Assembly: GCA_963613665.1 (NCBI GenBank)
Contig: CAVEAL010000008.1
Span: 23,571 to 87,570, forward strand
DNA length: 64,000 bases
Origin: F23-B02 sp963613665
Lineage (GTDB): Bacteria > Bacillota > Clostridia > Oscillospirales > Oscillospiraceae
Direction: 5' to 3'
The stretch's first letter is position 1. Each line of letters begins with the position of its first letter. The notes under the pieces are model-generated. The model made no database searches. It had not been told where the DNA came from and saw nothing but the letters and a program-made list of their open reading frames with translations. The translations under genes and the position numbers were made by a program. Positions 9,122 through 17,814 of the stretch are shown one piece after another.

Positions 9122-9150
9122 TTGACTTTTACCGTTTAAAGCGCTATTAT
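9122..9150 (+). promoter_or_regulatory. Promoter of the leader peptide and second ABC importer operon
   Basis: TTGACT, a 17-nt spacer and TATTAT are present; transcription would start near 9157. Confidence 0.7.
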
Positions 9151-9204
9151 TTCGACATGAAAAACACGGTGGCTTCCACCGGACTTCGGAAAGGAGATAC
9201 GGCA

Positions 9205-9360
9205 ATGAACATCCGCACGGCAAACGCAATGATCAGCTCCGGCAGACGTGAAGTGTCTGCGGTCTCCTATTTCGCTTTTAGAGCGGTCTGCTATGCAGAC
9301 CGATATTTTGCTGCTCTGAATTTGTCCGGCCGGTGTGAATGCCCCGAATGTGTTTCCTGA
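9205..9360 (+). CDS. 51-residue Tyr/Phe-rich leader peptide (putative attenuation ORF)
   Basis: A small frame starts at ATG 9205, seven nt after AAGGAG. Six aromatic residues fall within 14 positions (Y22, F23, F25, Y30, Y34, F35), and the peptide ends with CECPECVS. A hairpin CGGTCTGC-TAT-GCAGACCG (9284-9302) carries the Tyr30 codon in its loop. Another hairpin lies at 9243-9259, and an intrinsic terminator begins 13 nt after the stop. An earlier in-frame ATG at 9157 would be leaderless and has no ribosome site. By analogy with trp/phe leaders, ribosome pausing at aromatic codons could control read-through into the importer genes. I do not recognise the peptide from any named family. Confidence 0.65.
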   Translation: MNIRTANAMISSGRREVSAVSYFAFRAVCYADRYFAALNLSGRCECPECVS

Positions 9361-9372
9361 TTGCGGAAAGAC

Positions 9373-9408
9373 CAGGGTGCTGCCATTCCGGCGGCGCCCT
9401 GTTTTTTT
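9373..9408 (+). terminator. Intrinsic terminator/attenuator after the leader peptide
   Basis: The twelve-base-pair stem CAGGGTGCTGCC / GGCGGCGCCCTG includes G-U pairs and is followed by seven T. It lies between the leader ORF and the importer genes, so it must be conditional or leaky for them to be expressed from the promoter at 9122. Confidence 0.88.
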
Positions 9409-9454
9409 ATTAAGTTCATCTTTTCAATTTAAATCAGTAAAGGAGAAATCGAGT

Positions 9455-10426
9455 ATGAAAAAGAAGATAACGGCTTTGGTCATGGCAGCTGCAATGTGTC
9501 TTAGCTTTGCGGGCTGCGGAACCGACAGCAGCAGCGGCGACACTGCAAAGGACAGCTACGTCGTCGGCATATGCCAGCTGGTTCAGCATCAGGCGCTCGA
9601 CGCCGCGACCCAGGGCTTCAAGGACGCTCTGACCGAGGAGCTTGGCGACAAGGTAGAGTTCGTTGAGCAGAACGCATCAAACGATATAGCCACCTGCGGC
9701 ACCATCTGCAACGGCTTTGTTTCCGACGGCGTTGACCTCATCCTTGCAAACGCAACTCCGGCGCTTCAGGCGGCAGTCGCGGCGACCCAGTCTATCCCCA
9801 TTCTCGGCACGGCCGTCACCGAGTACGGCGTTGCGCTCGATATCGATAACTTCAGCGGTACCGTCGGCGGCAATGTATCCGGCACCTCCGACCTTGCACC
9901 GCTCGATCAGCAGGCAGCGATGTTCTCCGAGCTCCTGCCCGAGGCAAAGACCATTGGCATCCTCTACTGCTCGGCAGAGGCCAACTCCGTATACCAGGCA
10001 GAGGTAGTCAAGGCTGCTCTTGAGGAAGACGGCCTGACCGTTAAGATCTACACCTTCGCAGACTCCAACGACGTCGCCACCGTCACCGCCACCGCATGCG
10101 ACGAGTGCGACGCACTGTACATCCCTACCGACAACACCGCAGCTTCCTGCGCAGAGGCAATAAACAACGTCGCTCTGCCTGCCAAGACCCCCATCATCGC
10201 AGGTGAGGAAGGCATAGCCACCGGCTGCGGCATTGCGACCCTGTCGATAGACTACTACCAGCTCGGCGTTACCACCGGCAAGATGGCAGCCAAGATCCTC
10301 AAGGGCGAGAGCGATATCTCCACCATGCCCATCGAGTACTACCAGAACCCCGTCAAGAAGTACAACGCAGAGATCTGCTCCGAGCTCGGCATCACCGTTC
10401 CTTCCGATTACACCGCGATCGGCTGA
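9455..10426 (+). CDS. ABC transporter substrate-binding lipoprotein, ABC_sub_bind family (second copy)
   Basis: This is a 323-residue lipoprotein paralogous to the product of 2383-3447. The signal peptide MKKKITALVMAAAMCLSFAGC has a lipobox Cys21. The body keeps family motifs such as ILANATPALQ, GTAVTEYG, GILYCSAEAN and LYIPTDNTAA. The start at 9455 has an AAAGGAG site; the longer upstream frame runs through the terminator. It heads a three-gene operon with the permease at 10504 and the ATPase at 11487. The ligand is unknown; the aromatic-rich leader peptide suggests an aromatic amino acid. Confidence 0.85.
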   Translation: MKKKITALVMAAAMCLSFAGCGTDSSSGDTAKDSYVVGICQLVQHQALDAATQGFKDALTEELGDKVEFVEQNASNDIATCGTICNGFVSDGVDLILANATPALQAAVAATQSIPILGTAVTEYGVALDIDNFSGTVGGNVSGTSDLAPLDQQAAMFSELLPEAKTIGILYCSAEANSVYQAEVVKAALEEDGLTVKIYTFADSNDVATVTATACDECDALYIPTDNTAASCAEAINNVALPAKTPIIAGEEGIATGCGIATLSIDYYQLGVTTGKMAAKILKGESDISTMPIEYYQNPVKKYNAEICSELGITVPSDYTAIG

Positions 10427-10445
10427 TAAAACAAAGCAAAAACCG

Positions 10446-10468
10446 GCGGGCGGCAATTTGCCGCCCGC
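10446..10468 (+). other. Intra-operon hairpin after the substrate-binding gene
   Basis: A perfect nine-base-pair stem GCGGGCGGC / GCCGCCCGC has no following T-run. It fits an mRNA-stabilising hairpin that allows more binding protein than permease to be made. Confidence 0.6.
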
Positions 10469-10503
10469 AAGCTCAACCATTAAGCTGAAATGAGGTCTGA
10501 AAA

Positions 10504-11487
10504 ATGACAATGTCCGTTTACCTGTCCGCTCTGAGCGTGACGAACCTAATAGGAAGAATGCCTGCCGCAGCGGCGCAGGGCATAATATGGGGCCTTATGG
10601 CGCTGGGCGTGTTCATAACCTTCCGCCTGCTGGATATTCCCGATATGACAGTTGACGGTTCGTTTGCGACCGGCGGCGCCGTGACGGTAATGCTCCTGCT
10701 TGCCGGCATGCCCGCATGGGCGGCGCTGCTCATAGCCATCGTTGTCGGCGTGCTCACCGGTCTGTGCACCGGCTTGCTGCATACAAAGCTCGGCATACCG
10801 GCCATCCTCGCCGGTATCCTGACGCAGTTTGCGCTGTATTCGATAAACCTGCGCATTATGACCCGCGCCAATCAGACGGCCAGCGTGCAGAAGTTCGGCA
10901 TGATCTGGGAAAACGGCAACGGCTTCCTCGTCTCCTCGCTGCACATCCCGCAGGCGATACTCGTAGGACTTGTCATAGCGGCCGTCATTGTCGCTCTTTC
11001 CTACTGGTACTTCGGCACCGAGCAGGGAAGCGCTCTGCGCGCAACGGGCAATAACCCCGCAATGAGCCGCGCACAGGGCATCCACATAGAAACGATGAAG
11101 GTCATAGGCCTCGGCATCTCCAACGGCATCGTCGCCCTTGCCGGCGGACTCATGACCCAATTCCAGGGTACCGCCGACGTAAGCATGGGACGCGGCGCCA
11201 TTGTCATCGGCCTTGCGGCCATCGTCATCGGCGAGATCCTCTGCGACGCGATATTCAGCAAGGGCTGCAACTTCGCCGTGAAGCTCTGCTTCATCATCTT
11301 CGGCGGCGTTATCTACTACGCCGTCATGGTAGTCATCCTGTGGCTCAAGCTCGATCCTAACGATCTGAAGCTGTTCACCGCCATCATCGTTGCGATATTC
11401 CTTGCGATACCGCAGCTCAAGGCACGGTCAAAAAGCTCGTTTTCACGTTCGGGCAAAAGAGCGGCAAGCGAAAGGAGCGAGGCATAA
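10504..11487 (+). CDS. ABC transporter permease (BPD_transp_2 type), second importer
   Basis: This 327-residue polytopic protein has the RATGNNPAMSRAQGI coupling-loop motif, as in its paralog at 1426. Two ATG codons (10504, 10510) are possible; the first is used, behind GAGGTC. Its stop overlaps the ATPase start by one base (TAATG), which implies translational coupling. The C-terminus is a basic tail (KARSKSSFSRSGKRAASERSEA). Confidence 0.85.
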   Translation: MTMSVYLSALSVTNLIGRMPAAAAQGIIWGLMALGVFITFRLLDIPDMTVDGSFATGGAVTVMLLLAGMPAWAALLIAIVVGVLTGLCTGLLHTKLGIPAILAGILTQFALYSINLRIMTRANQTASVQKFGMIWENGNGFLVSSLHIPQAILVGLVIAAVIVALSYWYFGTEQGSALRATGNNPAMSRAQGIHIETMKVIGLGISNGIVALAGGLMTQFQGTADVSMGRGAIVIGLAAIVIGEILCDAIFSKGCNFAVKLCFIIFGGVIYYAVMVVILWLKLDPNDLKLFTAIIVAIFLAIPQLKARSKSSFSRSGKRAASERSEA

Positions 11488-12281
11488 TGCTGGAGATAAA
11501 AAATGTTTCAAAGACCTTTAATCCGGGAACCATAAACGAAAAGCACGCGCTTTCAAACCTCAGCCTCAGCCTCAATGACGGCGATTTCGTCACCGTCATC
11601 GGCGGCAACGGCGCGGGCAAATCGACGCTCTTGAATGCCGTCGCGGGCGTGTGGCCGATAGATTCCGGAGCTATCCTCATAGACGGCGAGGACGTCACAG
11701 GCATGCCGGAATACAAGCGCGCAAAGTACATCGGCCGCGTGTTCCAGGACCCCATGATGGGTACTGCGCCCGACATGCAGATCGAGGAAAACCTTGCGCT
11801 GGCCATGCGCCGCGGCAAAAAGCGAGGCCTCAGATGGGGCGTCACGAACGCCGAACGCGAGGCCTACCGCGAAAAGCTTGCCGCCCTCGGTCTCGGCCTT
11901 GAGGACCGGCTCACCGCGAAGGTCGGCCTTCTCTCCGGAGGACAGCGTCAGGCGCTGACGCTGCTCATGGCGTCGCTCCAGACCCCGAAGCTTCTGCTTC
12001 TCGATGAGCACACCGCTGCCCTTGACCCCGGCACCGCGAAGAAGGTGCTTGAGCTTTCCGACAAGATCATCAGCGAAAACAAGCTTACCGCGCTCATGAT
12101 AACGCACAACATGACCGATGCCATCCGCCACGGCAACCGCCTTATCATGATGGACCGTGGCCGCATCGTCCTTGATATCTCCGGCGAGGAAAAAAGCCGC
12201 CTTACCAAGGCCGACCTCCTTGAGCGCTTCGCCGAAAAGGCGGGCGTTCAGGAAGAGACCGACGCCGTTCTGCTGTCGTAA
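11487..12281 (+). CDS. ABC transporter ATP-binding protein, second importer
   Basis: This 264-residue ATPase has Walker A GGNGAGKST, signature LSGGQRQAL, Walker B LLLLDEHTAALDP and H-loop MITHNM. It is strikingly similar to the ATPase at 639 (same MLEIKNVSKTFNPGT-type start), so the two importers arose by duplication. It is the last gene of the operon, 16 nt before a strong terminator. Confidence 0.87.
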   Translation: MLEIKNVSKTFNPGTINEKHALSNLSLSLNDGDFVTVIGGNGAGKSTLLNAVAGVWPIDSGAILIDGEDVTGMPEYKRAKYIGRVFQDPMMGTAPDMQIEENLALAMRRGKKRGLRWGVTNAEREAYREKLAALGLGLEDRLTAKVGLLSGGQRQALTLLMASLQTPKLLLLDEHTAALDPGTAKKVLELSDKIISENKLTALMITHNMTDAIRHGNRLIMMDRGRIVLDISGEEKSRLTKADLLERFAEKAGVQEETDAVLLS

Positions 12282-12297
12282 AGTGAAATAACAAAAA

Positions 12298-12327
12298 CCG
12301 TCCGTGAGATCTCTCACGGACGGTTTT
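12298..12327. terminator. Bidirectional terminator between convergent genes
   Basis: A perfect 12-bp stem CCGTCCGTGAGA / TCTCACGGACGG is followed by TTTT on the plus side and preceded by AAAAA. It separates the second importer from the leftward phosphoesterase gene. Confidence 0.9.
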
Positions 12328-12338
12328 CTGCCTGCGTT

Positions 12339-15050
12339 TCAGAACAGGCAGTTTTCGATATAGCGGTGGAGTATCGCCGCAACCTGTGCTCGGGCCGCAC
12401 CGCTGCCCGGCATGAGCTTATTGCCGCAGCCGTTTATGATGCCCTCGGCCGCCGCCCATGACATTGCGCCCTTCGCGTAAGCGCTGACGCTTCCGAAGTC
12501 GGCAAATCCGCTGATGTCCTTCGAGGCCGAAACGTCAACACCCTTGAAAGCGGCGTAACGGAAAAGTACCGCTGCCATTTGTTCGCGCGTAATGCCCGCG
12601 TTCGGAGAGAACACGTCCTCGCTGTAGCCGCTTACGATGCCTTTTGCTTCTGCCCAACCGACGGCCTTGCTGCACCATGTGCCGCAAACGTCGGAGAATG
12701 TCGGCTCGGCAGCCTCGGGACTGCCCTCCATGCGCCACAGCACGGTAACGAGCATGGCGCGCGTCATGGTGACGTCTGGGGAGAACACGGAAGCCGAGGT
12801 CCCTGCGAAGAGCGCGTTGTTATAGGCGTAGTAAACGTCGCCGAAGTACCATGCGCTCGCGGAAACGTCGCTGAAGGGGAAGGGGGAAACGGCGGTCATA
12901 ACGCCGCTTGCCGTCGTGCAGCTGAGAGTGCTTCCGCTTATGCTGCTGCCGGCTGCTTTTATCGCACCGTCCCCGGCTATAATGGCTGCAGTGCAGGCTT
13001 CGCCGCTTACGGGGACTGTGAGAGTACAGGCTGTGCCCAGATCCTTGCCGCCTGACTCTGCTGATACCGTGTATAGTCGTGCATCCGAAATCCTTTCGCC
13101 GAGTGCACGCTTCTGCGCCGCGTTGGGCTCGGCGGTCTTGAGACTGATGCTGACGTCTCCCTTGCCTGTGAGCTGCGCCGTGTTGAAGCTGACCGTGCCC
13201 GCGGAGCTTATGAAATTCACCTTATCCGCTGCCGCCAGAGCAGATAGACCGCGCTCCCAGACATTTATGGTGTCAACACCGAGCTGCGATGCGTCGATGC
13301 TGACGGTTTTTCCACCGGCGGAAAGCTCACGCATCATGATGCGCGTCGGGAACACGATGCACTCGCCGCCGTTGATGATCGCCGGGGCGCTCACGGTGCT
13401 TGCGCCGCACGAGAGCGTGACGTTCGTGGTGATCAGATTGCCGTTTAAAACGATCAGCGCGTCGTTGTCCGAGCTGAAGTTCGAGTCATTGCCCATGGAG
13501 TCGGCTACTTTATAAATGTAGTCGTTTATTTTAGCCTTGAGGGCTTTCGTGAAGAAGTTATCGAATTTCAGAGCCGATGCAGCGTCGCCGAAGGCATGCT
13601 TTTTGACGATCGCAAGCAGCTCGTCGAGTATCTCACCGTTCTTGAGCTTTTTCATGCCTTCCTGCACCCATGCCGGATAATTGCCGTCATCCTCGCCGCC
13701 GAGATGGCTCTGATAGATGTAGTTTACTGCGTCAAGCAGGGTCCTGCCGTCCGAAACGGATATGTTTACACCCTCGGAAATGATGCTCTGAATGTTGGTG
13801 ACGATGCGGCTGCTTATCCATTTTGAGATGCTTGTTTCGATCGGACAGAGCTTTTTCAGAAAGCTGCCGACATAGCTTCCGGCGACCGTCCTGAGCATAT
13901 CCTCGGATAAGCCGTGCTCCCTGCCGTACTCGGTCACGTCGGCAATGGTCTCGACTTTTCCGGTAACGGCGTTGTAGTAGCTGATGGGGCCTATATGGTT
14001 GAGAGTATTTACCGAGGCGACAAGGCTGTCAGATACCTCGCGCAGCTGAACAAAGCGCATCGGTGAGGGGTAGGTGAGGTTCGAGCCTGTCTCAATATCG
14101 TAAAGCGTATTGCCGTTTTCGGTGGTCATTGCCGCGATGTCGTTTGCGTGCATGTGACCGGTGAATATCATTTCAAGGCCTGCGTCGGCGAGCTTTGAGG
14201 AGATCTCGGCGTAGTCCTCGACGAGGTACATGCCGAGCACATCGGGTTCCATAGAAAAATGCGGTATAAAGCCGTGGTGCGCCATGCCGATAACACGGTC
14301 GCCGCTTGCCTTGGCGGCCTTTATCTGCCCGACCGCCCATTCGACGAGCTCGGAGCTCATCTCGCCGCGCGTTTCGTGCTCATCCTCATTGTCCGAGGTG
14401 TTGTCGGCGCTGTAGCAGCAGGTGTCGAGCACAATGAGCGTCAGCCCCTCGCAGGGCTTTGCAACATAGGAAAGCTGCCCCGATTCCTTGCCCGCCGGCG
14501 GTGTGTAGCGGGCGACTACGCTCTCGTCGGAATAGACAAAGTCATAGACGGAAAGAAAATCCTCCGGCTCCGTGCGCGTCGCGGGGACGGCCTTGCCGTC
14601 GGCGGTGTTGAAGTTCTTGGCATCCGAGTTGCGAACGTCATGATTGCCGTTTATGACGTATACCTTCATGCCCGGCACGTCCTCCTGCACCTGCTTGAGG
14701 CGTGCGGCAAATTCCTTATGCCCCTCAAGCTCACCGTCCTTCGTGAGATCGCCGGAAACGAGAAGCACATCCGGCTTATCCTCTCTCACCGCATCCAGCA
14801 GTTCGAGATTTATCTGGCTGCTCTCGGTGAAGAGTTTGCGGTCGCTGTTGAGGTCTGTAACGTAGTCCTCTGTGCCTTTTATCATGGTAGGGGACAGGTA
14901 GTGCGTATCGCTCATGACGGCAATCTTCAGATCAATGCCGCCCTCTGATGCCGTGTCCTGCCCGGCAAGCGCGGGTGCTGTCAGCGTGCATGCCATTATC
15001 ACGGCAAGCAGCAGCGCCGTACCGCGCCGCAGACGAGTGCTTGATTTCAT
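12339..15050 (-). CDS. Secreted metallophosphoesterase with three SLH domains
   Basis: This 903-residue surface enzyme starts at ATG 15050, behind AAGGAGGAAAAAC; a longer frame from 15080 adds only ten basic residues. A signal peptide (~1-30) is followed by a calcineurin-type phosphoesterase domain with all metal-binding motifs: SDTH (D48, H50), SGDLTKDGE, NGNHD, GMAHHG and FTGHMHAND. A middle region without recognised domain precedes three SLH repeats (~730-903) that would tether it to the cell wall. The substrate is unknown; surface phosphoesterases often scavenge phosphate or act on nucleotides. Confidence 0.85.
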   Translation of the reverse strand: MKSSTRLRRGTALLLAVIMACTLTAPALAGQDTASEGGIDLKIAVMSDTHYLSPTMIKGTEDYVTDLNSDRKLFTESSQINLELLDAVREDKPDVLLVSGDLTKDGELEGHKEFAARLKQVQEDVPGMKVYVINGNHDVRNSDAKNFNTADGKAVPATRTEPEDFLSVYDFVYSDESVVARYTPPAGKESGQLSYVAKPCEGLTLIVLDTCCYSADNTSDNEDEHETRGEMSSELVEWAVGQIKAAKASGDRVIGMAHHGFIPHFSMEPDVLGMYLVEDYAEISSKLADAGLEMIFTGHMHANDIAAMTTENGNTLYDIETGSNLTYPSPMRFVQLREVSDSLVASVNTLNHIGPISYYNAVTGKVETIADVTEYGREHGLSEDMLRTVAGSYVGSFLKKLCPIETSISKWISSRIVTNIQSIISEGVNISVSDGRTLLDAVNYIYQSHLGGEDDGNYPAWVQEGMKKLKNGEILDELLAIVKKHAFGDAASALKFDNFFTKALKAKINDYIYKVADSMGNDSNFSSDNDALIVLNGNLITTNVTLSCGASTVSAPAIINGGECIVFPTRIMMRELSAGGKTVSIDASQLGVDTINVWERGLSALAAADKVNFISSAGTVSFNTAQLTGKGDVSISLKTAEPNAAQKRALGERISDARLYTVSAESGGKDLGTACTLTVPVSGEACTAAIIAGDGAIKAAGSSISGSTLSCTTASGVMTAVSPFPFSDVSASAWYFGDVYYAYNNALFAGTSASVFSPDVTMTRAMLVTVLWRMEGSPEAAEPTFSDVCGTWCSKAVGWAEAKGIVSGYSEDVFSPNAGITREQMAAVLFRYAAFKGVDVSASKDISGFADFGSVSAYAKGAMSWAAAEGIINGCGNKLMPGSGAARAQVAAILHRYIENCLF

Positions 15051-15131
15051 GTTTTTCCTCCTTTTTTCCTTGGTTTTCAACCATGATTCAGCTTATCAAA
15101 AACAAACTTTACAAACAAGTAGCCTACCCGG

Positions 15132-15160
15132 TTGACAGGTAAATTGTAAGTATATATAAT
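15132..15160 (+). promoter_or_regulatory. Sigma-A promoter of queH-queT
   Basis: Consensus TTGACA, a 17-nt spacer and TATAAT are present. Confidence 0.85.
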
Positions 15161-15235
15161 GTAAAACGTTTTTCTGACAGGCTCAAATGCGCTCATGCTG
15201 CGTTGAAGTGCCTGCACACACATCAGAGGCACACT

Positions 15236-15856
15236 ATGAACAGAGAAAATTTTTTCAGAAAATTCGATAAGATCGTCGCGGGCTTCGGCGAGGATAAGCC
15301 GCGCATACTGCTGCACAGCTGCTGCGGACCGTGCTCAAGCTCCGTCATCGAGCTTTTATCGCAGCATTTTGAGGTCACGGTTTTATGGTATAATCCCAAC
15401 CTCTGGCCGGAGGAGGAGTATGAAAAACGCCTTGAAACGCAGAAAAAGCTCATCGGCTGCCTTGCGGCCGACGGCTCGGAGGCGGAACTCATGGTTCTGC
15501 CATGGCGCAGCGAGGACTATTTTTCCCGCATAAAGGGTCTGGAAAACGAGCCAGAAGAGGGTAAGCGCTGCCTTGAATGCTTCCGCATCCGCCTTGAGGA
15601 GACGGCGCACATCGCCGCCGATCGGGGCTTTGACTGGTTCTGCACGACGCTGACCGTGTCCTCGCGCAAGGATGCCGTCGCAATAAACGCCATCGGCCGT
15701 GAGGTCGCACAAAAATATAATGTAAGCTGGCTGCCCTCGGAGTTCAAAAAACGCGAGGGAAACCACCGATCTATAATCCTGTCGGAAAAATACGGTCTGT
15801 ACCGCCAGGAATATTGCGGCTGCATTTTTTCACTCAATGGAGGACACAATGAATAA
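15236..15856 (+). CDS. queH: Epoxyqueuosine reductase QueH
   Basis: This 206-residue protein of the former DUF208 family reduces epoxyqueuosine to queuosine in tRNA. It has the N-terminal HSCCGPCSS cysteine cluster, the WYNPNLWPEEEYEKRL segment, a central CLECFRIRLEET motif and the C-terminal YCGC cysteines that ligate iron in the family. The start ATG 15236 (MNRENFF) follows AGAGG; an in-frame ATG at 15203 has no ribosome site. It overlaps queT by 8 nt, so the two genes form a queuosine synthesis/salvage unit. Confidence 0.9.
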   Translation: MNRENFFRKFDKIVAGFGEDKPRILLHSCCGPCSSSVIELLSQHFEVTVLWYNPNLWPEEEYEKRLETQKKLIGCLAADGSEAELMVLPWRSEDYFSRIKGLENEPEEGKRCLECFRIRLEETAHIAADRGFDWFCTTLTVSSRKDAVAINAIGREVAQKYNVSWLPSEFKKREGNHRSIILSEKYGLYRQEYCGCIFSLNGGHNE

Positions 15857-16361
15857 AACAACAAGAAGCATAGTCACCGCCGCCGTTGCAGGTGCTCTGT
15901 ACGCGGTGCTCACCATGGTGCTCGCACCGATAAGCTACGGCCCTGTGCAGTGCAGGATATCCGAGGTGCTGTGCATACTGCCGTTTTTCATGCCCTGCAC
16001 GACGTGGGGCCTGTTTTTCGGCTGCGCTATAGCCAACGTCGCAAGCGCGGCGGGACTGCCGGACATAATCTTTGGCTCACTGGCGACGCTCATAGCCTGC
16101 CTGTGCATATCGTACTGCGGGAAGCATGATAAAAAGATACTTGCCTGCCTTATGCCCGTCGTGTGGAACGGGCTCATAGTCGGTGCGATGCTCACCGTCG
16201 TTATCGCGGGGCTCGACCCCATAAAGAATTTCGGCGCGTTTGCCGTCTTTGCCGGACAGGTCGCACTCGGCGAGGCCGCAGTCATGTTCATTGCGGGGCT
16301 CCCGCTGCTTTCATGGCTGCCCAAGCAAAATTTTTTTACCGACTATATAAGCAGGACTTGA
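15849..16361 (+). CDS. queT: QueT-family queuosine precursor transporter (ECF S component)
   Basis: This 170-residue, five-to-six-helix membrane protein has the QueT signature region ISYGPVQCRISEVLCILPFF. In this family it acts as the substrate-binding subunit of an energy-coupling-factor importer for preQ0/preQ1 or queuine. It overlaps queH by 8 nt and has its own GGAGG site. No dedicated energizing module is nearby, so it probably shares a general ECF module. Confidence 0.87.
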   Translation: MNKTTRSIVTAAVAGALYAVLTMVLAPISYGPVQCRISEVLCILPFFMPCTTWGLFFGCAIANVASAAGLPDIIFGSLATLIACLCISYCGKHDKKILACLMPVVWNGLIVGAMLTVVIAGLDPIKNFGAFAVFAGQVALGEAAVMFIAGLPLLSWLPKQNFFTDYISRT

Positions 16362-16398
16362 CAAAACAGCGTCAGGATATTAAGATAGCTGTGCAAAA

Positions 16399-16493
16399 GG
16401 GGTGCTGAGTTTTTCTCGGCTGAGACGGAAAGAATCGAATTTCCGAGACCCTCGAACCTGATCCGGGTAATGCCGGCGTAGGAAACGAAAATT
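16399..16493 (+). promoter_or_regulatory. TPP (THI-element) riboswitch
   Basis: It has the conserved segments in order: GGGGTGC, GGCTGAGA, GACCCTCGAACCTGATCCGG, GTAATGCCGGCGTAGGAA. These match the thiamin pyrophosphate aptamer. It is followed by a terminator and thiT, so ligand binding likely shuts off thiamin uptake. Confidence 0.95.
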
Positions 16494-16515
16494 CATATCA
16501 AATCGTTTTCCTATG

Positions 16516-16544
16516 ACCGCATTGCATTTGCAGTGCGGTTTTTT
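16516..16544 (+). terminator. Riboswitch-controlled terminator before thiT
   Basis: The stem ACCGCATTG / CAGTGCGGT is followed by six T, 15 nt before the thiT ribosome site. It is presumably the expression platform of the TPP riboswitch. Confidence 0.8.
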
Positions 16545-16566
16545 GTGCTTTTTAGGAGGAATAGTT

Positions 16567-17385
16567 ATGAATCAGAGCAAAACAAAGTGCCTGGTGGAAT
16601 GCGCCATCATGGTCGCGCTTGCCACCGTGCTGAGCATGATAAAGCTTGCCGAGCTTCCGTACGGCGGCTCAATAACGATAGCGTCAATGCTGCCGATAGC
16701 CATCATCGCATACCGCAGAGGCATGGGCTGGGGCCTCGGCTCGGCCTTCGTTTACGGCATCGTTCAGCAGCTTTTGGGTCTGAACTCGCTTTCGTATGTC
16801 ACTACATGGCAGAGCATAGTTGCAGTCATACTTCTTGACTACATTGCTGCATTTACGGTAGTCGGCTTTGCCGGTATATTCAAAAACAAAATAGAAAATC
16901 AGGCTGCCGGCCTCACCCTCGGCTGCGTTTTCGCATCGCTTCTTCGCTATATCTGCCATGTCATCTCCGGAGCTACCGTATGGGCAGGTCTGTCGATACC
17001 GACCCAGGCCGCACTGTCCTACTCTTTTATCTACAATGCCACCTATATGCTGCCTGAATGCATCATCCTTGCGGTAACTGCCGCCTATATCGGCTCCGTC
17101 ATAGACTTCAGGGATGAGAAGCTCAGCAGGATCGTAAAGGGCGGTACAGCGGCACACTCTCCCGCCATCGGAGTGGCTGCGGGACTTGTGGCCGCAGGAG
17201 CCGTCATTTACGACGCCGTCGAGGTGTTCTCACACCTCCAGAACGCCGAAACAGGCGAGTTTGACATAACAGGGCTCGCGGCTGCAAACTGGACTGCGCT
17301 CATTGCCGTAACAGTCTCGGCTGTGGTCGTCACTGTGCTGCTGGTGGTCGTAAACAAGGCTCTTAAAAAGAGCAAAGCCGCATAA
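16567..17385 (+). CDS. thiT: Thiamin transporter ThiT (ECF S component)
   Basis: This 272-residue membrane protein starts at ATG 16567 behind AGGAGGAATAGTT. The region ALATVLSMIKLAELPYGGSITIASMLPI matches the ThiT thiamin-binding S component. Later signatures include RYICHVISGATVWAG. The protein is longer than the usual ~190-200 residues: residues ~185-272 add an extra segment with two more hydrophobic stretches. The TPP riboswitch upstream confirms the substrate. Confidence 0.92.
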   Translation: MNQSKTKCLVECAIMVALATVLSMIKLAELPYGGSITIASMLPIAIIAYRRGMGWGLGSAFVYGIVQQLLGLNSLSYVTTWQSIVAVILLDYIAAFTVVGFAGIFKNKIENQAAGLTLGCVFASLLRYICHVISGATVWAGLSIPTQAALSYSFIYNATYMLPECIILAVTAAYIGSVIDFRDEKLSRIVKGGTAAHSPAIGVAAGLVAAGAVIYDAVEVFSHLQNAETGEFDITGLAAANWTALIAVTVSAVVVTVLLVVVNKALKKSKAA

Positions 17386-17453
17386 AAGCTTTCGGGACGG
17401 GCTGCCCATGCTACCCGAGCGGTTCGTCTCCGAAGGCTATAAATAAAAAAACC

Positions 17454-17483
17454 TTGACAGGGTAAAAGCCTATCGTATATAAT
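17454..17483 (+). promoter_or_regulatory. Promoter and leader hairpin of rpmH
   Basis: TTGACA, an 18-nt spacer and TATAAT are present. A hairpin CTTCCGATGCC / GGGCGTCGGAAG (17488-17513) lies at the start of the transcript and is followed by TTTTATT. It might act as an attenuator or a protective 5' structure. Confidence 0.75.
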
Positions 17484-17579
17484 AAACTTCCGATGCCTGT
17501 GGGCGTCGGAAGTTTTATTGTCAACTGCTTTGAGCTTCGGCTCAATGTTGAGTATTATTCTGAAAGGAGTGCACAAAAC

Positions 17580-17714
17580 ATGCTGCGTACCTACCAGCCC
17601 AAGAAGCGTCAGCGCAAGAAAGAGCACGGCTTCCGCAAAAGAATGGCCACCGCAAACGGCCGCAAGGTCCTCGCCCGCCGCAGAGCAAAGGGCAGAGCAA
17701 AGCTGAGCGCCTGA
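17580..17714 (+). CDS. rpmH: 50S ribosomal protein L34
   Basis: This 44-residue basic protein, MLRTYQPKKRQRKKEHGFRK..., matches L34 over its full length. The start follows AAAGGAG. It is directly upstream of rnpA, the conserved bacterial order. A hairpin AGGGCGG / CCGCCCT (17753-17774) sits in the gap before rnpA. Confidence 0.97.
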   Translation: MLRTYQPKKRQRKKEHGFRKRMATANGRKVLARRRAKGRAKLSA

Positions 17715-17814
17715 TTTGGCAGCTCCGAGCAGGAAAAGCAAATAAATTTTTAGGGCGGCTAACCTCCGCCCTTAATGTGTTTGCCGATAAAAACGGAAAG
17801 CAAGGGTGGAATAA

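Noticed and set aside
6509..9229. 906-codon leftward frame inside the SLH flavoprotein gene
   Set aside because: Ala/Gly/Asp/Val-rich antisense shadow of a repeat protein with SLH domains; no signal or domain of its own.
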